Assembly: GCA_019638355.1 (NCBI GenBank)
Contig: JAHBTY010000002.1
Coordinates: forward strand, 256,001-320,000
DNA from: Cyclobacteriaceae bacterium
GTDB taxonomy: Bacteria > Bacteroidota > Bacteroidia > Cytophagales > Cyclobacteriaceae
Reading direction: 5' to 3'
DNA: 64,000 nt
Shown: piece after piece, positions 34,628-43,731 of the stretch
Numbering within the stretch: position 1 is the stretch's first letter
Layout of the letters: each line of letters begins with the position of its first letter
Made by a program: the position numbers and the translations under genes
Notes under the pieces: model-generated
Databases searched by the model: none
Told to the model about the DNA's origin: nothing
The model's input: only the letters and a program-made list of their open reading frames with translations

Positions 34628-35850
34628 ACAAACTCAGCCAATACGAAGTAATGAGTTTGCTGATACAGCTTAGCGTAATGCTGTTGGCCGGGCGGTTGCT
34701 TGCCGAAGCTGCGCGTAAGATTAAACAGCCGGCAGTAATTGGCGAAATTCTGGCGGGCATTATTCTGGGCCCTACTATACTGGGCATGCTCAACCCCGAT
34801 TGGTTTCAGGATTTGTTTCCAAGCGGATCATCTTCGCTGGTGCTGGATGGTTTTGTACAGGTAGCCGTAGTTATGCTGCTGTTTATTGCCGGGCTTGAGG
34901 TTGACCTGCACATTGTGTTGCAACAAGGCAGGCAGGCATTTTATACCAGTACGTTTGGCTTAATTATACCATTCGCATTTGGCTTTATGTTTCCCTATTT
35001 CTTTCCGGAGTTTTTCGGCAGCACAAACGAAACACGGCACCTCGCCTACTCACTCTTTATGGGTACTTCCATGGCAATTACAGCACTACCGGTTATTGCA
35101 CGCATCCTGATGGATCTTGGAATTTTCAAATCGCGCATGGGTATGCTGGTAATATCATCGGCTATGATTAATGATTTAATTGGCTGGCTAATATTTTCGG
35201 TTGTATTGGGTATGATTGGTAAGTCGCAAAACATTTCATTGTGGAATACAGTATTGCTTACGGTAGGCTTTACAGCTGCTATGCTTACTGTTGGTCGCTG
35301 GCTCATCAACCGCGGATTACCGTGGGTAAATCAAAAATTAGCCTGGCCTGGTGGATTACTGTCATTGGCATTGGCACTTTGTTTTCTGGCTGCGGCCTTT
35401 ACAGAATACATAGGCATACACGCAGTGTTCGGAGCGTTTATAGTAGGCGTTGCGCTGGGCGATTCGGAACATTTAAGTGAACGGGCCAAAGAAATTCTTC
35501 ATCAGTTTATTAATAACATTTTTGCTCCATTGTTTTTTGTAGCGATTGGGTTGAAAGTAAACTTCATTGAAAATTTTGACCTCACATTAACGCTGGCAAT
35601 TATAGCCATTGCCTTTGCGGGAAAAATAATAGGTAGCGGCTGGGGCACCCGCTTGGGCGGATTTAGCTGGCGCGAATCGATGGCTGCAGCCTTTGGTATG
35701 AATGCACGGGGAGCAATGGAAATTATTCTGGGGTTGGTTGCGCTCGAAAATGGATTGATAAATGAAAGGGTGTTTGTATCACTTGTAATCATGGCGCTTG
35801 TAACCAGCATGAGCAGCGGGCCCTTGATGAAGTGGATGTTGAAGAAATAA
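34624..35850 (+). CDS. Cation:proton antiporter (CPA2/KefB-like, no RCK domain)
   Basis: A 408-residue inner-membrane antiporter with about twelve transmembrane helices. The segment QPAVIGEILAGIILGPTILG and SSAMINDLIGWLIF are the CPA2 signatures, the latter with the ND-type ion-binding pair (NDL), followed by GIHAVFGAFIVGVALGD. It ends after the membrane domain, with no cytoplasmic RCK (TrkA-N) domain, so gating may depend on the overlapping Usp protein. Exchange of K+ or Na+ for H+ is expected. The start overlaps the Usp stop in an ATGA. Confidence 0.9.
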   Translation: MNKLSQYEVMSLLIQLSVMLLAGRLLAEAARKIKQPAVIGEILAGIILGPTILGMLNPDWFQDLFPSGSSSLVLDGFVQVAVVMLLFIAGLEVDLHIVLQQGRQAFYTSTFGLIIPFAFGFMFPYFFPEFFGSTNETRHLAYSLFMGTSMAITALPVIARILMDLGIFKSRMGMLVISSAMINDLIGWLIFSVVLGMIGKSQNISLWNTVLLTVGFTAAMLTVGRWLINRGLPWVNQKLAWPGGLLSLALALCFLAAAFTEYIGIHAVFGAFIVGVALGDSEHLSERAKEILHQFINNIFAPLFFVAIGLKVNFIENFDLTLTLAIIAIAFAGKIIGSGWGTRLGGFSWRESMAAAFGMNARGAMEIILGLVALENGLINERVFVSLVIMALVTSMSSGPLMKWMLKK

Positions 35851-35906
35851 AAAATCAAGCAAGGGTAGCATTGATCAATTCCACCATTTAAGATTCAGAA
35901 TTAATA

Positions 35907-36147
35907 GGCAGCCCCTGGGGCCAGATCAAAATTCAATTTAATCTTTACAACAGGGAAGCTTCTAACGAAGCTCAACTATATATAAACCAGGAAGCCGCTG
36001 CCTTCAGGAGGCCCCGATGGGGCCAATTAAATAATTGATTAAACTCTACAAACAGGTAGCTCCTCCGGAGCCACAATTTTAAGCTTCGTTAGAAGCTTCC
36101 TGTCTGTAGCTAATTGATAACGTTTTGAAAATGGCCCCAGCGGGGCC
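35907..36147. repeat. Array of six REP-like hairpins upstream of a REP-associated transposase
   Basis: Short perfect hairpins at 35911-35921 (GCCCC-T-GGGGC), 35957-35972 (AGCTTC-TAAC-GAAGCT), 36010-36024 (GGCCCC-GAT-GGGGCC), 36059-36071 (GCTCC-TCC-GGAGC), 36081-36098 (AAGCTTC-GTTA-GAAGCTT) and 36133-36147 (GGCCCC-AGC-GGGGCC). Several are preceded, in one or other orientation, by ACAGG or CAGG(A/T)AG. The second and fifth, and the third and sixth, are inverted copies of each other. At 36056 a GTAG tetranucleotide sits at the foot of a hairpin. This fills the 35851-36228 spacer. Confidence 0.8.
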
Positions 36148-36228
36148 TCCTGTTTGTGTCAATTGCATCATTATATATAATCTCCATTGGGTTCGCCTTC
36201 TTAATCTGATTTACAAAACTCGTATCTT

Positions 36229-36696
36229 GTGTGTATGGCCAACACCTATTCCCAGATTTACCTGCACTTCGTATTTACTGTAAAAGGTCGGCAAGCAGTA
36301 ATACCCAAACAGCATAAAGAAGAGCTCCACAAATACATTACTGGCCTGGTCAAAAAACGAGATGCTACACTTCTTGCTGTGCATTGCATGCCCGACCATG
36401 TGCATCTTTTTGTAGGCTTCAAACCCATATTATCCATCGCTGATTTCATCAAAGAAATAAAAGTTGAAAGCAATGAATTCATTCAGGCAAAAAACTGGAC
36501 ACCTGGAAAATTTGCCTGGCAGTCCGGATATGGTGTGTTCTCCTATTCAAGATCACAAATCGATTCTGTAATTCGGTATATCAATAATCAGGAAGCCCAC
36601 CATCGCAAACAAACCTTTCGCGCAGAATATCTCGAACTCTTGAAAAAATTCGAAGTTGATTTCGGTGAAAAGTACCTGTTCGAATTCCTGGATTGA
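36229..36696 (+). mobile_element. tnpA_REP: REP-associated tyrosine transposase (IS200/IS605-like, RAYT)
   Basis: A 155-residue Y1 transposase. The HUH metal motif is in CMPDHVHLFVGFKP and the catalytic tyrosine is in SVIRYINNQEAHHRKQ, both family hallmarks; the N-terminus YSQIYLHFVFTVKGRQAV is typical. The C-terminal extension YLELLKKFEVDFGEKYLF resembles chromosomal single-copy transposases. There is no tnpB and no obvious IS boundary, but a dense set of REP-like hairpins lies directly upstream, so it is best read as a domesticated RAYT acting on those repeats. Intact. Confidence 0.88.
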
Positions 36697-36727
36697 TTTG
36701 CCCACTTGCATATTCTTTTTACTTTTG
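36697..36727 (+). promoter_or_regulatory. Bacteroidota consensus promoter
   Basis: TTTG at 36697-36700 and TACTTTTG at 36720-36727 are separated by exactly 19 bases, an almost perfect match to the TTTG-N19-TAnnTTTG consensus. It begins at the base after the transposase stop and leads to a GTG start 19 bases downstream. Confidence 0.7.
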
Positions 36728-36746
36728 TAAAACCTTCTGTCCCAGC

Positions 36747-37250
36747 GTGATCCGAAAATTTTTTCCGCTAGACAAAAACTACCTGCTTGAACAAGCCCAG
36801 TTAGACTCGCGGCAACACCTGCTCGTACAGCTTGTCGAAAAAGTAAAAAGCATTCACTTGCTAAAGCACAACCCATTGGGTTTGGAAGATGACTTTTCGC
36901 TTTCCATCAAACGCTTCCAACTTAAAAACGCAAAGCCCCTCGAGAGCTTCTACCAAAATCTGGCGGCCGTGTATCGCTACAAGCATGGCGAAAACCAACT
37001 CGAGTTTATGTGGGACGGGCGCGAGCATATTGATAAATACAAAACCGAATGGGAAGCTGCATTTATTAACTGGACCAATCACTTCTGTACGCACGAATTG
37101 TTTCTGCAAGCCGTACTTGATCTAACCGTCTTCCTTCCTGAAAACCGGCAAGCCGCATTAGCCGAAAACAAAATGAATCATTTTATTCTCCAGCATTTTG
37201 AAATGCGCATGCATAAAAGCAAAGGCCTGGTGGCGATGAGGGTGGCCTAA
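36747..37250 (+). CDS. Hypothetical protein
   Basis: Starting at GTG 36747, which follows a consensus promoter, the protein has 167 residues; the longer frame that starts at 36693 would cross the promoter. The sequence is mainly amphipathic helix (LLEQAQLDSRQHLLVQLVEK, FYQNLAAVYRYKHGENQ, HFILQHFEMRMHKSKG), with no signal peptide or membrane segment. I do not recognise a domain. It is a stand-alone cytosolic gene between a transposase and the FMN-dependent enzyme. Confidence 0.6.
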   Translation: MIRKFFPLDKNYLLEQAQLDSRQHLLVQLVEKVKSIHLLKHNPLGLEDDFSLSIKRFQLKNAKPLESFYQNLAAVYRYKHGENQLEFMWDGREHIDKYKTEWEAAFINWTNHFCTHELFLQAVLDLTVFLPENRQAALAENKMNHFILQHFEMRMHKSKGLVAMRVA

Positions 37251-37262
37251 CGCAAATCAAAG

Positions 37263-37293
37263 TTTGATTCCTGTTCGATAATCACTAATTTAT
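37263..37293 (+). promoter_or_regulatory. Probable promoter of the glutamate-synthase-like gene
   Basis: TTTG at 37263-37266 and TAATTTAT at 37286-37293, 19 bases apart, fit the Bacteroidota pattern with one weak -7 position. The ATG lies 21 bases further. Confidence 0.5.
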
Positions 37294-37314
37294 CCGGTCT
37301 TTAATTTCAAACCT

Positions 37315-38913
37315 ATGAAGCGACCCGCATTCTACCTTTACTCTGCAATTGCCGTTGCCATTGTGCTGGCTTTAAGTTATTTCTGGATCAATGCCCTGTA
37401 CTTGTTTATCTTGGTTGGCCCAATCATTTTTATTGGTATTCAGGATATTTTACAACCGCGGCAATCCATTCGTATAAACTTTCCGGTGTTGGGCCGCTTA
37501 CGGTATGTGTTTGAAGACTTACGACCAAAAATTCAACAATACTTTGTGGAGAGTGATACCGATGGTGCACCGATCAATCGCAACGAACGCTCCGTAATTT
37601 ACCAGCGCGCCAAAAAACAAACCGATACTATTCCATTTGGTACACAATTAAATGTTTATGCCGAAGGCTACGAGTGGATGACACACTCCATCGTACCCAA
37701 AGATTTTCACAAACTCGATCACAACCCGCGTGTACGCGTGGGCGGAAGAGAATGCAAACAACCGTATGATATGAGTGTGCTGAACATTAGCGCCATGAGT
37801 TTCGGATCGTTGAGTAAAAATGCGGTACTCGCTTTAAACGGTGGTGCAAAAATGGGTGGCTTTGCACACAACACAGGCGAAGGTGGCATCAGTCCGTACC
37901 ACTTACAACCTGGAGGCGACCTGATCTGGCAAATAGGTACCGGCTACTTTGGTGCGCGCGATGACAATGGAAACTTCAGTGATGAAACGTTTAAAAAAAA
38001 TGTTGCGCACGCCAATGTAAAAATGGTAGAGATAAAACTATCGCAGGGTGCAAAGCCCGGCCACGGTGGAATTTTACCGGCCAAGAAAAATACACCCGAG
38101 ATTGCAGCTATCCGGCATGTTAAAGCCGGTACAACTGTTTTCTCGCCCCCGTTTCACAGTGCCTTCAGCACACCCATCGAGTTGATTCAGTTTGTGAAAA
38201 GGTTGCGCGAGCTATCCGGTGGCAAACCGATTGGCTTTAAACTTTGCATTGGCCGCAAGGGCGAGTTTCTATCCATCTGTAAAGCCATGGTGCAACTTAA
38301 CACCTACCCCGACTTTATTACCATTGATGGTGGCGAAGGTGGTACCGGTGCCGCTCCGCCTGAGTTCTCAAACTCAGTTGGTATGCCCATGTTAGATGCA
38401 CTCGCTTTCGCGGATAATGCCTTGCGTGGTTTTGGTATTCGTAAAGAAATGCGGTTGATTGCTTCCGGACGAATCTTAACCGGTTTTCATATCCTGCGGG
38501 CGATGGCCCTTGGTGCCGATACTTGTAATTGCGCGCGCGCCATGATGATGGCCCTCGGTTGCATCCAGGCATTGGAGTGTCATAAAAATACTTGCCCAAC
38601 TGGAGTAGCCACACAAGACCCGTATTTTATGAAGGGCTTAGTGGTGGAAGATAAAACTGTGCGGGTTGCCAATTATCATAAACATACGGTAGAAAGTTTT
38701 GTAGAGCTGATGGGTGCAGCGGGGTTAGATCATCCCGACCAGATTAACCGCACGCATGTGTACAGGCGCGTGTTCATGAACCTTGTTAAAACCTACGAAG
38801 AAATTTATCCTACACTACCCGATGGCTGCCTGCTAAACGATAGTGACATTCCATTTGATTATGATGATTATATGAAACGCGCTTCCGCTGAGAGTTTTGA
38901 GGTGGCGGTGTGA
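37315..38913 (+). CDS. FMN-binding glutamate synthase family protein, membrane-anchored
   Basis: A 532-residue protein with two N-terminal transmembrane segments (residues about 9-45), followed by the central FMN/Fe-S region of glutamate synthase (GltB). Hallmarks are SAMSFGSLSKNAV, HNTGEGGISPYH, GAKPGHGGILP, ITIDGGEGGTGAAPPEF and the Cys cluster NCARAMMMALGCIQ-ALECHKNTCPTGVATQ that binds the 3Fe-4S cluster. The glutaminase domain and the small subunit are absent, so it cannot use glutamine directly. Stand-alone homologues are widespread with unclear substrates; oxidation of a small alpha-keto/amine substrate at the membrane is plausible. Confidence 0.87.
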   Translation: MKRPAFYLYSAIAVAIVLALSYFWINALYLFILVGPIIFIGIQDILQPRQSIRINFPVLGRLRYVFEDLRPKIQQYFVESDTDGAPINRNERSVIYQRAKKQTDTIPFGTQLNVYAEGYEWMTHSIVPKDFHKLDHNPRVRVGGRECKQPYDMSVLNISAMSFGSLSKNAVLALNGGAKMGGFAHNTGEGGISPYHLQPGGDLIWQIGTGYFGARDDNGNFSDETFKKNVAHANVKMVEIKLSQGAKPGHGGILPAKKNTPEIAAIRHVKAGTTVFSPPFHSAFSTPIELIQFVKRLRELSGGKPIGFKLCIGRKGEFLSICKAMVQLNTYPDFITIDGGEGGTGAAPPEFSNSVGMPMLDALAFADNALRGFGIRKEMRLIASGRILTGFHILRAMALGADTCNCARAMMMALGCIQALECHKNTCPTGVATQDPYFMKGLVVEDKTVRVANYHKHTVESFVELMGAAGLDHPDQINRTHVYRRVFMNLVKTYEEIYPTLPDGCLLNDSDIPFDYDDYMKRASAESFEVAV

Positions 38914-38953
38914 TTTTGATAAGAGAATATTATCAACAAGGTGGCAAAGTCAT

Positions 38954-39000
38954 AAGCCCCGGAGGGGCGGCCATATGGTAGCCAGACCGCAGGTCGGGTT
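38954..39000. repeat. Dispersed palindromic element, copy 2
   Basis: Begins with GCCCC-GGA-GGGGC, then ATATGGTAGCC and GACC-GCA-GGTC. Related to the reverse complement of the copy near 1967-2011. A GTAG tetranucleotide stands just before the second small palindrome. Confidence 0.6.
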
Positions 39001-39041
39001 AAAAATTAAATCTAAATTTTGGGCCACGCGCCATACAAAAT

Positions 39042-39068
39042 GAAATGCACCTTGGTTTGGTGCATTTC
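39042..39068. terminator. Bidirectional hairpin terminator
   Basis: GAAATGCACC and GGTGCATTTC form a 10-bp stem around a seven-base loop, followed by seven A's on the plus strand and AT-rich sequence. It lies between the convergent glutamate-synthase-like and VWA genes. A second imperfect stem, AGAGGC.../...GCCTCT near 39103-39153, is closer to the VWA stop. Confidence 0.55.
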
Positions 39069-39164
39069 AGAAAAAAATTATTGAACATAGAAACAAATAA
39101 AAGAGGCCATCTCACAAGTCAATCGTTGTCGATTAAACCCGGAGACGGCCTCTGCCCCACCCGC

Positions 39165-40316
39165 TTAGAAACTTAAATTTTTTGTCTTTGCTTTCTCGCG
39201 CACCGCTTTAATCATGGCTGCATCCAACGTATTATCGGTTATTTCTTTTGGTGTGTTTGTAACAATATATTCCTGACGTTTTTTACTCAAGCTTTGAATT
39301 TCGTCCTGAATCTTTTTGCGCTCATCGGCCTTTTGTTTTACATAAGCCTGGCGTTGCGTTACCGTCATGCCCTTCATTTCTTTTGGCAGGTCTTCATCTT
39401 TTGCTTCCGTAATCACTTTTTCATTTTCCTTCGATGCATCTACCAAATCCCAACTTGAGTTTTTATAGGCGTGTGAACTTTTTGACACCGCGCGTTCCAC
39501 TTTGTTCGCTTCACCGTAACTGCCGGCATTGTTATCCTGTCGGCTCTGTAATTCTTTTTTAGAAGCTCCGCTGCTGCCGTAGTACACATAGGTGTCATTT
39601 AATTTTTCATTCAACGCACTGATGCGATCATCATAAGGCGAAGGCACATATACCGTTCTGCGATTTTGTTCAATACTCATGTAGTAGCCCCCCGTAATAT
39701 CGGCACCATCTTTCCAACTGGTTGCTATTCCTTCCTCAAAAGGACCACAGAAAATAGTATTTACTACCACACCCTTTTCGCGGGCTAAGGTACTTGCTGT
39801 GCGATATGAAACACTGCCTTGTGTAAACGGTTCATTACCCGCAATAAAAATCATTTTCAAATCGGTAGCCAGCGTACTCCACGCCAACTGTTTTAGCGAA
39901 GTATTGATTACGTGGCCGCAATATTCATTACCGCCATTGGTAGAAAGTGCAAACAGCTTTTCCGAAATCACATCCAGGTCATCCGTTAAACCACTCACCA
40001 GCCGGATGTATCCTTCCGATGATGGCAATCCATCGTTGCCATATTCATAAAGCGCAATTTTAATGTTGGGCTTTTTTCCATCGGCACATTTAGCGGCCGC
40101 GAGTTCGTTTACAATTTTCCACAGTTGCGATTTAGCCTGATCAATCAAGCCGTCCATACTATTACTGGTATCCAGCAACAAGGCCAGTTGAATGCTTTGA
40201 TCTTTGGCCGGTGGTGGTGCCACAGGCGCAAATGCACTCAGGCTAAAAAAGAATATCACAGAAAGGATCGCAAGACGGTTCTTAACCGGGTTCGCGAAAA
40301 AAAAGATTGTCTTCAT
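39165..40316 (-). CDS. VWA domain protein, secreted
   Basis: A 383-residue exported protein with signal peptide (hydrophobic stretch at residues 14-32). A von Willebrand A domain begins at about residue 43, with the MIDAS motif DTSNSMDG (DxSxS) in LALLLDTSNSMDGL, and a later FIAGNEP strand. The C-terminal 130 residues are a charged coiled helix (KQKADERKKIQDEIQSLSKK). The MIDAS suggests metal-dependent protein binding in the periplasm. It is divergent from the LytS-like kinase gene; the 212-base spacer between them contains no other gene and presumably both promoters. Confidence 0.85.
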   Translation of the reverse strand: MKTIFFFANPVKNRLAILSVIFFFSLSAFAPVAPPPAKDQSIQLALLLDTSNSMDGLIDQAKSQLWKIVNELAAAKCADGKKPNIKIALYEYGNDGLPSSEGYIRLVSGLTDDLDVISEKLFALSTNGGNEYCGHVINTSLKQLAWSTLATDLKMIFIAGNEPFTQGSVSYRTASTLAREKGVVVNTIFCGPFEEGIATSWKDGADITGGYYMSIEQNRRTVYVPSPYDDRISALNEKLNDTYVYYGSSGASKKELQSRQDNNAGSYGEANKVERAVSKSSHAYKNSSWDLVDASKENEKVITEAKDEDLPKEMKGMTVTQRQAYVKQKADERKKIQDEIQSLSKKRQEYIVTNTPKEITDNTLDAAMIKAVREKAKTKNLSF

Positions 40317-40528
40317 GGCGTTTTAGTTTTTGATAAAGTTTACGCGCTAAATCGCTTTGGGGTACCTACACTTAGTGGCGGTACCCGCACACCGGGCGAA
40401 AGCCACAGCCGACCGGGTGAACGGGTTGAAATGAATAAACCATACCTCAAACCACCCAAAATTATTGTAGTAACTTTCCAACCGGAACACATCCAAATTC
40501 CGTTGAGAACCGGAAAAGCGATTTAAAA

Positions 40529-42460
40529 ATGAAGAAGCTGTTGATCTTTTTACTTCCACTACTACTGGCCTCCACCGGTAGTATCTGCCATGCGCAGAAG
40601 AAAAAAGCCGACTCCTATTCGGATTTTAAAAGCCGGTCGTCTCAAAATAGCATCACACAACTTATACGCGATGCAACAGCAGTTAAATACTCAAACCCCG
40701 CACAAGCCCTTAGTTTTGTACAGGAAGCTTTGGGCATGAGCCTGACGCAAGGCGATGTTTTGAGTGAAGCCACGTGTTATTTGTTGCTGGGCGAGATTAA
40801 TGAACAAATACGCGAGTGGACATTAGCCCTGGAAAACTATAACAAAGCTTACCAACGGCTGGCCGTTAAATACAATGCTTCACCCGAATACATCCGCACG
40901 TTAAGAGGATTGGGAAACACAAATCTTAAAATGAGTAATTACGAGCAAGCACTGGTTTATTATAATCAAGCTTTGCAATTAAAATTAAGCCAATCCGAAA
41001 AAACAGAACTGCAATTAGATGTTTCAGAAGTTTATTACCAGCAGGGTAATTATGCACAGGCGTTGGCCGCGATTGAAGATCTCAGCACCAATCAAAAGAT
41101 TATGGGCGATGCGTTGGTAGGCAGAATTCAAAATCAGAAGGCTAAAATTTTTGCCCGCACCAACGAAGTGGATAAAGCCAACACCTTATATAAATCATCG
41201 CAACAGAATATACGGGCAGCTAGGAATGCGGCACCTGCCAAAGAAGAAGAAGCCTTAAAAAGTACCAAAGAAGAAATTTCGGAAGTGCTGCGCGAACAAA
41301 AACGCTACGATGAAGATATTGCTCTACGCAATCAGTCCATTGATTATAATCTTGAATCGCAAAACTTAAGCGAAGTTTCTAAAGACAAAATTGAACTTAG
41401 TAAATCGCTTGCCGCGAAAGGCGAAACGAATGAAGCTATTCAACAGTTAAAAGAAGCAGCTGCACTGGCCGATTCAGTTAGCAGCCCCAAAGAACAGGCT
41501 GCGGCCTATCTGAATCTGGCAGCACTGTATGAAAAGAACGGACGCACAGTTGATGCCTTAAAGACATATCAAAAATACAGCGAAGCCGTTTCGCGAACCG
41601 CGCAACAAACTGAAATTAATCAACTACAAAAAGCCGAACTCATTCGCAAGCAAAAGGAAATTGAAACCATCAGCAATGAGGTAGTTGCAGGCCAGCGCGA
41701 GGAACAAACTTTACTGCAACAACAACAACTTATTATCTATGGCCTACTGGCCATAATTGCGATTATTCTGACTACAAGCTACTTCATTTATAAAAATGCA
41801 AAAGCCAGCAAGCGAGCGAATCAATTACTGGCATTAAAATCATTACGCGGGCAAATGAACCCGCATTTCATTTTTAATGCCCTCAATTCAGTTAACCAAT
41901 TTATTTCACAGAACGATGAGCGCTCGGCCAACAAGTATTTATCGGAGTTCTCAAAACTTATGCGCCTGGTGCTGGAGAATTCACAGGAAGATTTTATCAC
42001 CTTACAAAAGGAAGAAGAAATTATCTCGTTGTATGTAAAGCTGGAGCATTACCGCTTCCGCGATAAGTTTGATTATACTATTACTATTGATGAAGCTTTG
42101 AATAAAGAAACCATTCAATTACCACCCATGCTTATTCAACCGTATATCGAAAATGCCGTGTGGCACGGCCTGCGTTATAAAGAAAACAAGGGTAACCTTA
42201 CGTTGAATTTTATACGAAACAATGGCAGCATGCAGGTGATTATTTCTGACGATGGCATTGGCAGAAATAAATCGGCTCAGCTTAAAACCAATAATCAGAA
42301 GAAACATAACTCCACCGGGTTAAAAAATATAGAGGAGCGGCTGCAGATATTGAATACCGTATATAAAACAAATTACACTGTAGCCATAGAAGACCTGCCT
42401 GCAGATAGCGGTACACGCGTTATCATTTCTATTCCTAATTCAAATACACCCATCGTATGA
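40529..42460 (+). CDS. TPR-containing LytS-type sensor histidine kinase
   Basis: A 643-residue protein: signal peptide (residues 1-22), tetratricopeptide repeats in the periplasm (residues about 45-365, e.g. ALENYNKAYQRLAVKY, QALVYYNQALQLKL, DALKTYQKYSEAVSR), a coiled linker, one transmembrane helix (about 407-426), then the LytS-type His_kinase domain with H446 in RGQMNPHFIFNALNSV and the ATP-binding region (ENAVWHGLRYK, SDDGIGRNKS, TGLKNIEERL). The signal probably is read by the TPR part, as in many Bacteroidota LytS proteins. Its stop overlaps the start of a LytTR regulator (ATGA), which is its cognate partner. Confidence 0.92.
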   Translation: MKKLLIFLLPLLLASTGSICHAQKKKADSYSDFKSRSSQNSITQLIRDATAVKYSNPAQALSFVQEALGMSLTQGDVLSEATCYLLLGEINEQIREWTLALENYNKAYQRLAVKYNASPEYIRTLRGLGNTNLKMSNYEQALVYYNQALQLKLSQSEKTELQLDVSEVYYQQGNYAQALAAIEDLSTNQKIMGDALVGRIQNQKAKIFARTNEVDKANTLYKSSQQNIRAARNAAPAKEEEALKSTKEEISEVLREQKRYDEDIALRNQSIDYNLESQNLSEVSKDKIELSKSLAAKGETNEAIQQLKEAAALADSVSSPKEQAAAYLNLAALYEKNGRTVDALKTYQKYSEAVSRTAQQTEINQLQKAELIRKQKEIETISNEVVAGQREEQTLLQQQQLIIYGLLAIIAIILTTSYFIYKNAKASKRANQLLALKSLRGQMNPHFIFNALNSVNQFISQNDERSANKYLSEFSKLMRLVLENSQEDFITLQKEEEIISLYVKLEHYRFRDKFDYTITIDEALNKETIQLPPMLIQPYIENAVWHGLRYKENKGNLTLNFIRNNGSMQVIISDDGIGRNKSAQLKTNNQKKHNSTGLKNIEERLQILNTVYKTNYTVAIEDLPADSGTRVIISIPNSNTPIV

Positions 42461-43194
42461 AGGCAATTATTGTAGATGATGAAAAGGATAGTCGCGAAAT
42501 TCTGGCCAACTACCTTAAAAAATACTGCCCGGACGTTACCGTTTGTGGTTTTGGCGAATCTGTTGCCACAGGTTTAGAGGAAATAAAAAAACATAACCCG
42601 GATGTAGTGTTTCTGGATATTGAAATGCCCTATGGGAATGGATTTGATTTGCTAGACAAAGTGGGTGAGATAACATTTGAAACGGTTTTTGTAACTGCTT
42701 TTGATAACTACGCCATTCAAGCCCTGAACCAAAGCGCTGCCTATTATTTGTTAAAACCAATTGATATTGATGAGCTTGTAAAAGCCGTAGAAAAAATTCG
42801 AATTGAGCGCACCGAAAAAAATTATATGCAGCATGCCCGGCTGCTGCTCGAAAATAAAAAGAACAGCACGCATCAAAAAATCATGCTGCCCACGTTAGAG
42901 GGCTTTGAGATCGTGAACATCAACTCCATTTTATATTGCGAGGGTGCTGATAACTTTACAAAATTTCACTTTGAACACGGACAACCGCTATTAATTTGCC
43001 GTACGCTAAAATATTTTGAGGACATTCTAAAAGAACATCGGTTTATTCGTATTCATCGTTCACATCTCATCAACCCCGATTTTGTGGTACGATATTCGAA
43101 GGGAAAGGGTGGATATGTTACCATGAAAAATAATCAGGAACTTGAAGTATCGGCAAACAAAAAACAGGATTTTCTAAATCTATTTGAATCATAA
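42457..43194 (+). CDS. LytTR family response regulator
   Basis: A 245-residue regulator with receiver domain (residues 1-120; phospho-acceptor D54 in VVFLDIEMPYGNG, Lys in YYLLKPIDIDEL) and LytTR DNA-binding domain (residues about 140-245; ILYCEGADNFTKFHF, RIHRSHLINPDFV). It binds direct repeats upstream of target genes as a dimer. The start overlaps the kinase stop by 4 bases, so it is the partner of the LytS-like kinase. The META lipoprotein gene begins 8 bases after its stop and is probably in the same operon. Confidence 0.94.
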   Translation: MKAIIVDDEKDSREILANYLKKYCPDVTVCGFGESVATGLEEIKKHNPDVVFLDIEMPYGNGFDLLDKVGEITFETVFVTAFDNYAIQALNQSAAYYLLKPIDIDELVKAVEKIRIERTEKNYMQHARLLLENKKNSTHQKIMLPTLEGFEIVNINSILYCEGADNFTKFHFEHGQPLLICRTLKYFEDILKEHRFIRIHRSHLINPDFVVRYSKGKGGYVTMKNNQELEVSANKKQDFLNLFES

Positions 43195-43202
43195 AATTGA
43201 GT

Positions 43203-43631
43203 ATGAAAAAAATTGGCTATTCCATTTTTATAGTTGTGCTAGTAGCCGCGGCATGCAAGCCATCCAATAAAATCAATAAAGTTGTGGGTATTACAAAGGC
43301 AACATTTGAAAACACAAAATGGGCCTTAACCGAACTTGATGCCCAAGCCATCACCTTCGAGAATAAGCCCTACCTGATGTTTGCACCCAAGAGTATGGTG
43401 GTAAATGGTTTTGGTGGTTGCAATCAGTTGGCTGGCTCCTACGAATCATCCGGACAGAAATTAAAACTCAACAACATGGCCGCCACACGTATGTTTTGTC
43501 AGGAAACCATGCAAACTGAAAATGCCTTTCTTCAAACGTTGCAACAAGTAAATCACTACCGGATTGAAGGGCACCAGTTAATGCTTTTGCAGGATGATAA
43601 AGTAGTAGCCCGTTTAAGGGTTGCCAATTAA
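43203..43631 (+). CDS. META domain (HslJ-like) lipoprotein
   Basis: Reading from ATG 43203 (an upstream TTG at 43197 is not needed) gives 142 residues. The N-terminus MKKIGYSIFIVVLVAAAC is a lipoprotein signal with the lipobox at AAAC. A META domain follows, with TKWALTELDAQ, FGGCNQLAGSYESSG and KLNNMAATRMFC, characteristic of HslJ-type proteins. It would be anchored in the periplasm or outer membrane. It lies directly behind the LytTR two-component system, which may control it. Confidence 0.8.
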   Translation: MKKIGYSIFIVVLVAAACKPSNKINKVVGITKATFENTKWALTELDAQAITFENKPYLMFAPKSMVVNGFGGCNQLAGSYESSGQKLKLNNMAATRMFCQETMQTENAFLQTLQQVNHYRIEGHQLMLLQDDKVVARLRVAN

Positions 43632-43731
43632 TATCATTTGAGTCTCCGTTCATCAAATTTTTACTTGTATTGATACGAGTATGGGGTTATACTGCGCATT
43701 CGATAACCTGTTAAACTATAACCAAACTTGT

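Noticed and set aside
36693-36746. Longer N-terminus for the hypothetical gene at 36747
   Set aside because: It would pass through a near-perfect consensus promoter; the GTG start is better supported.
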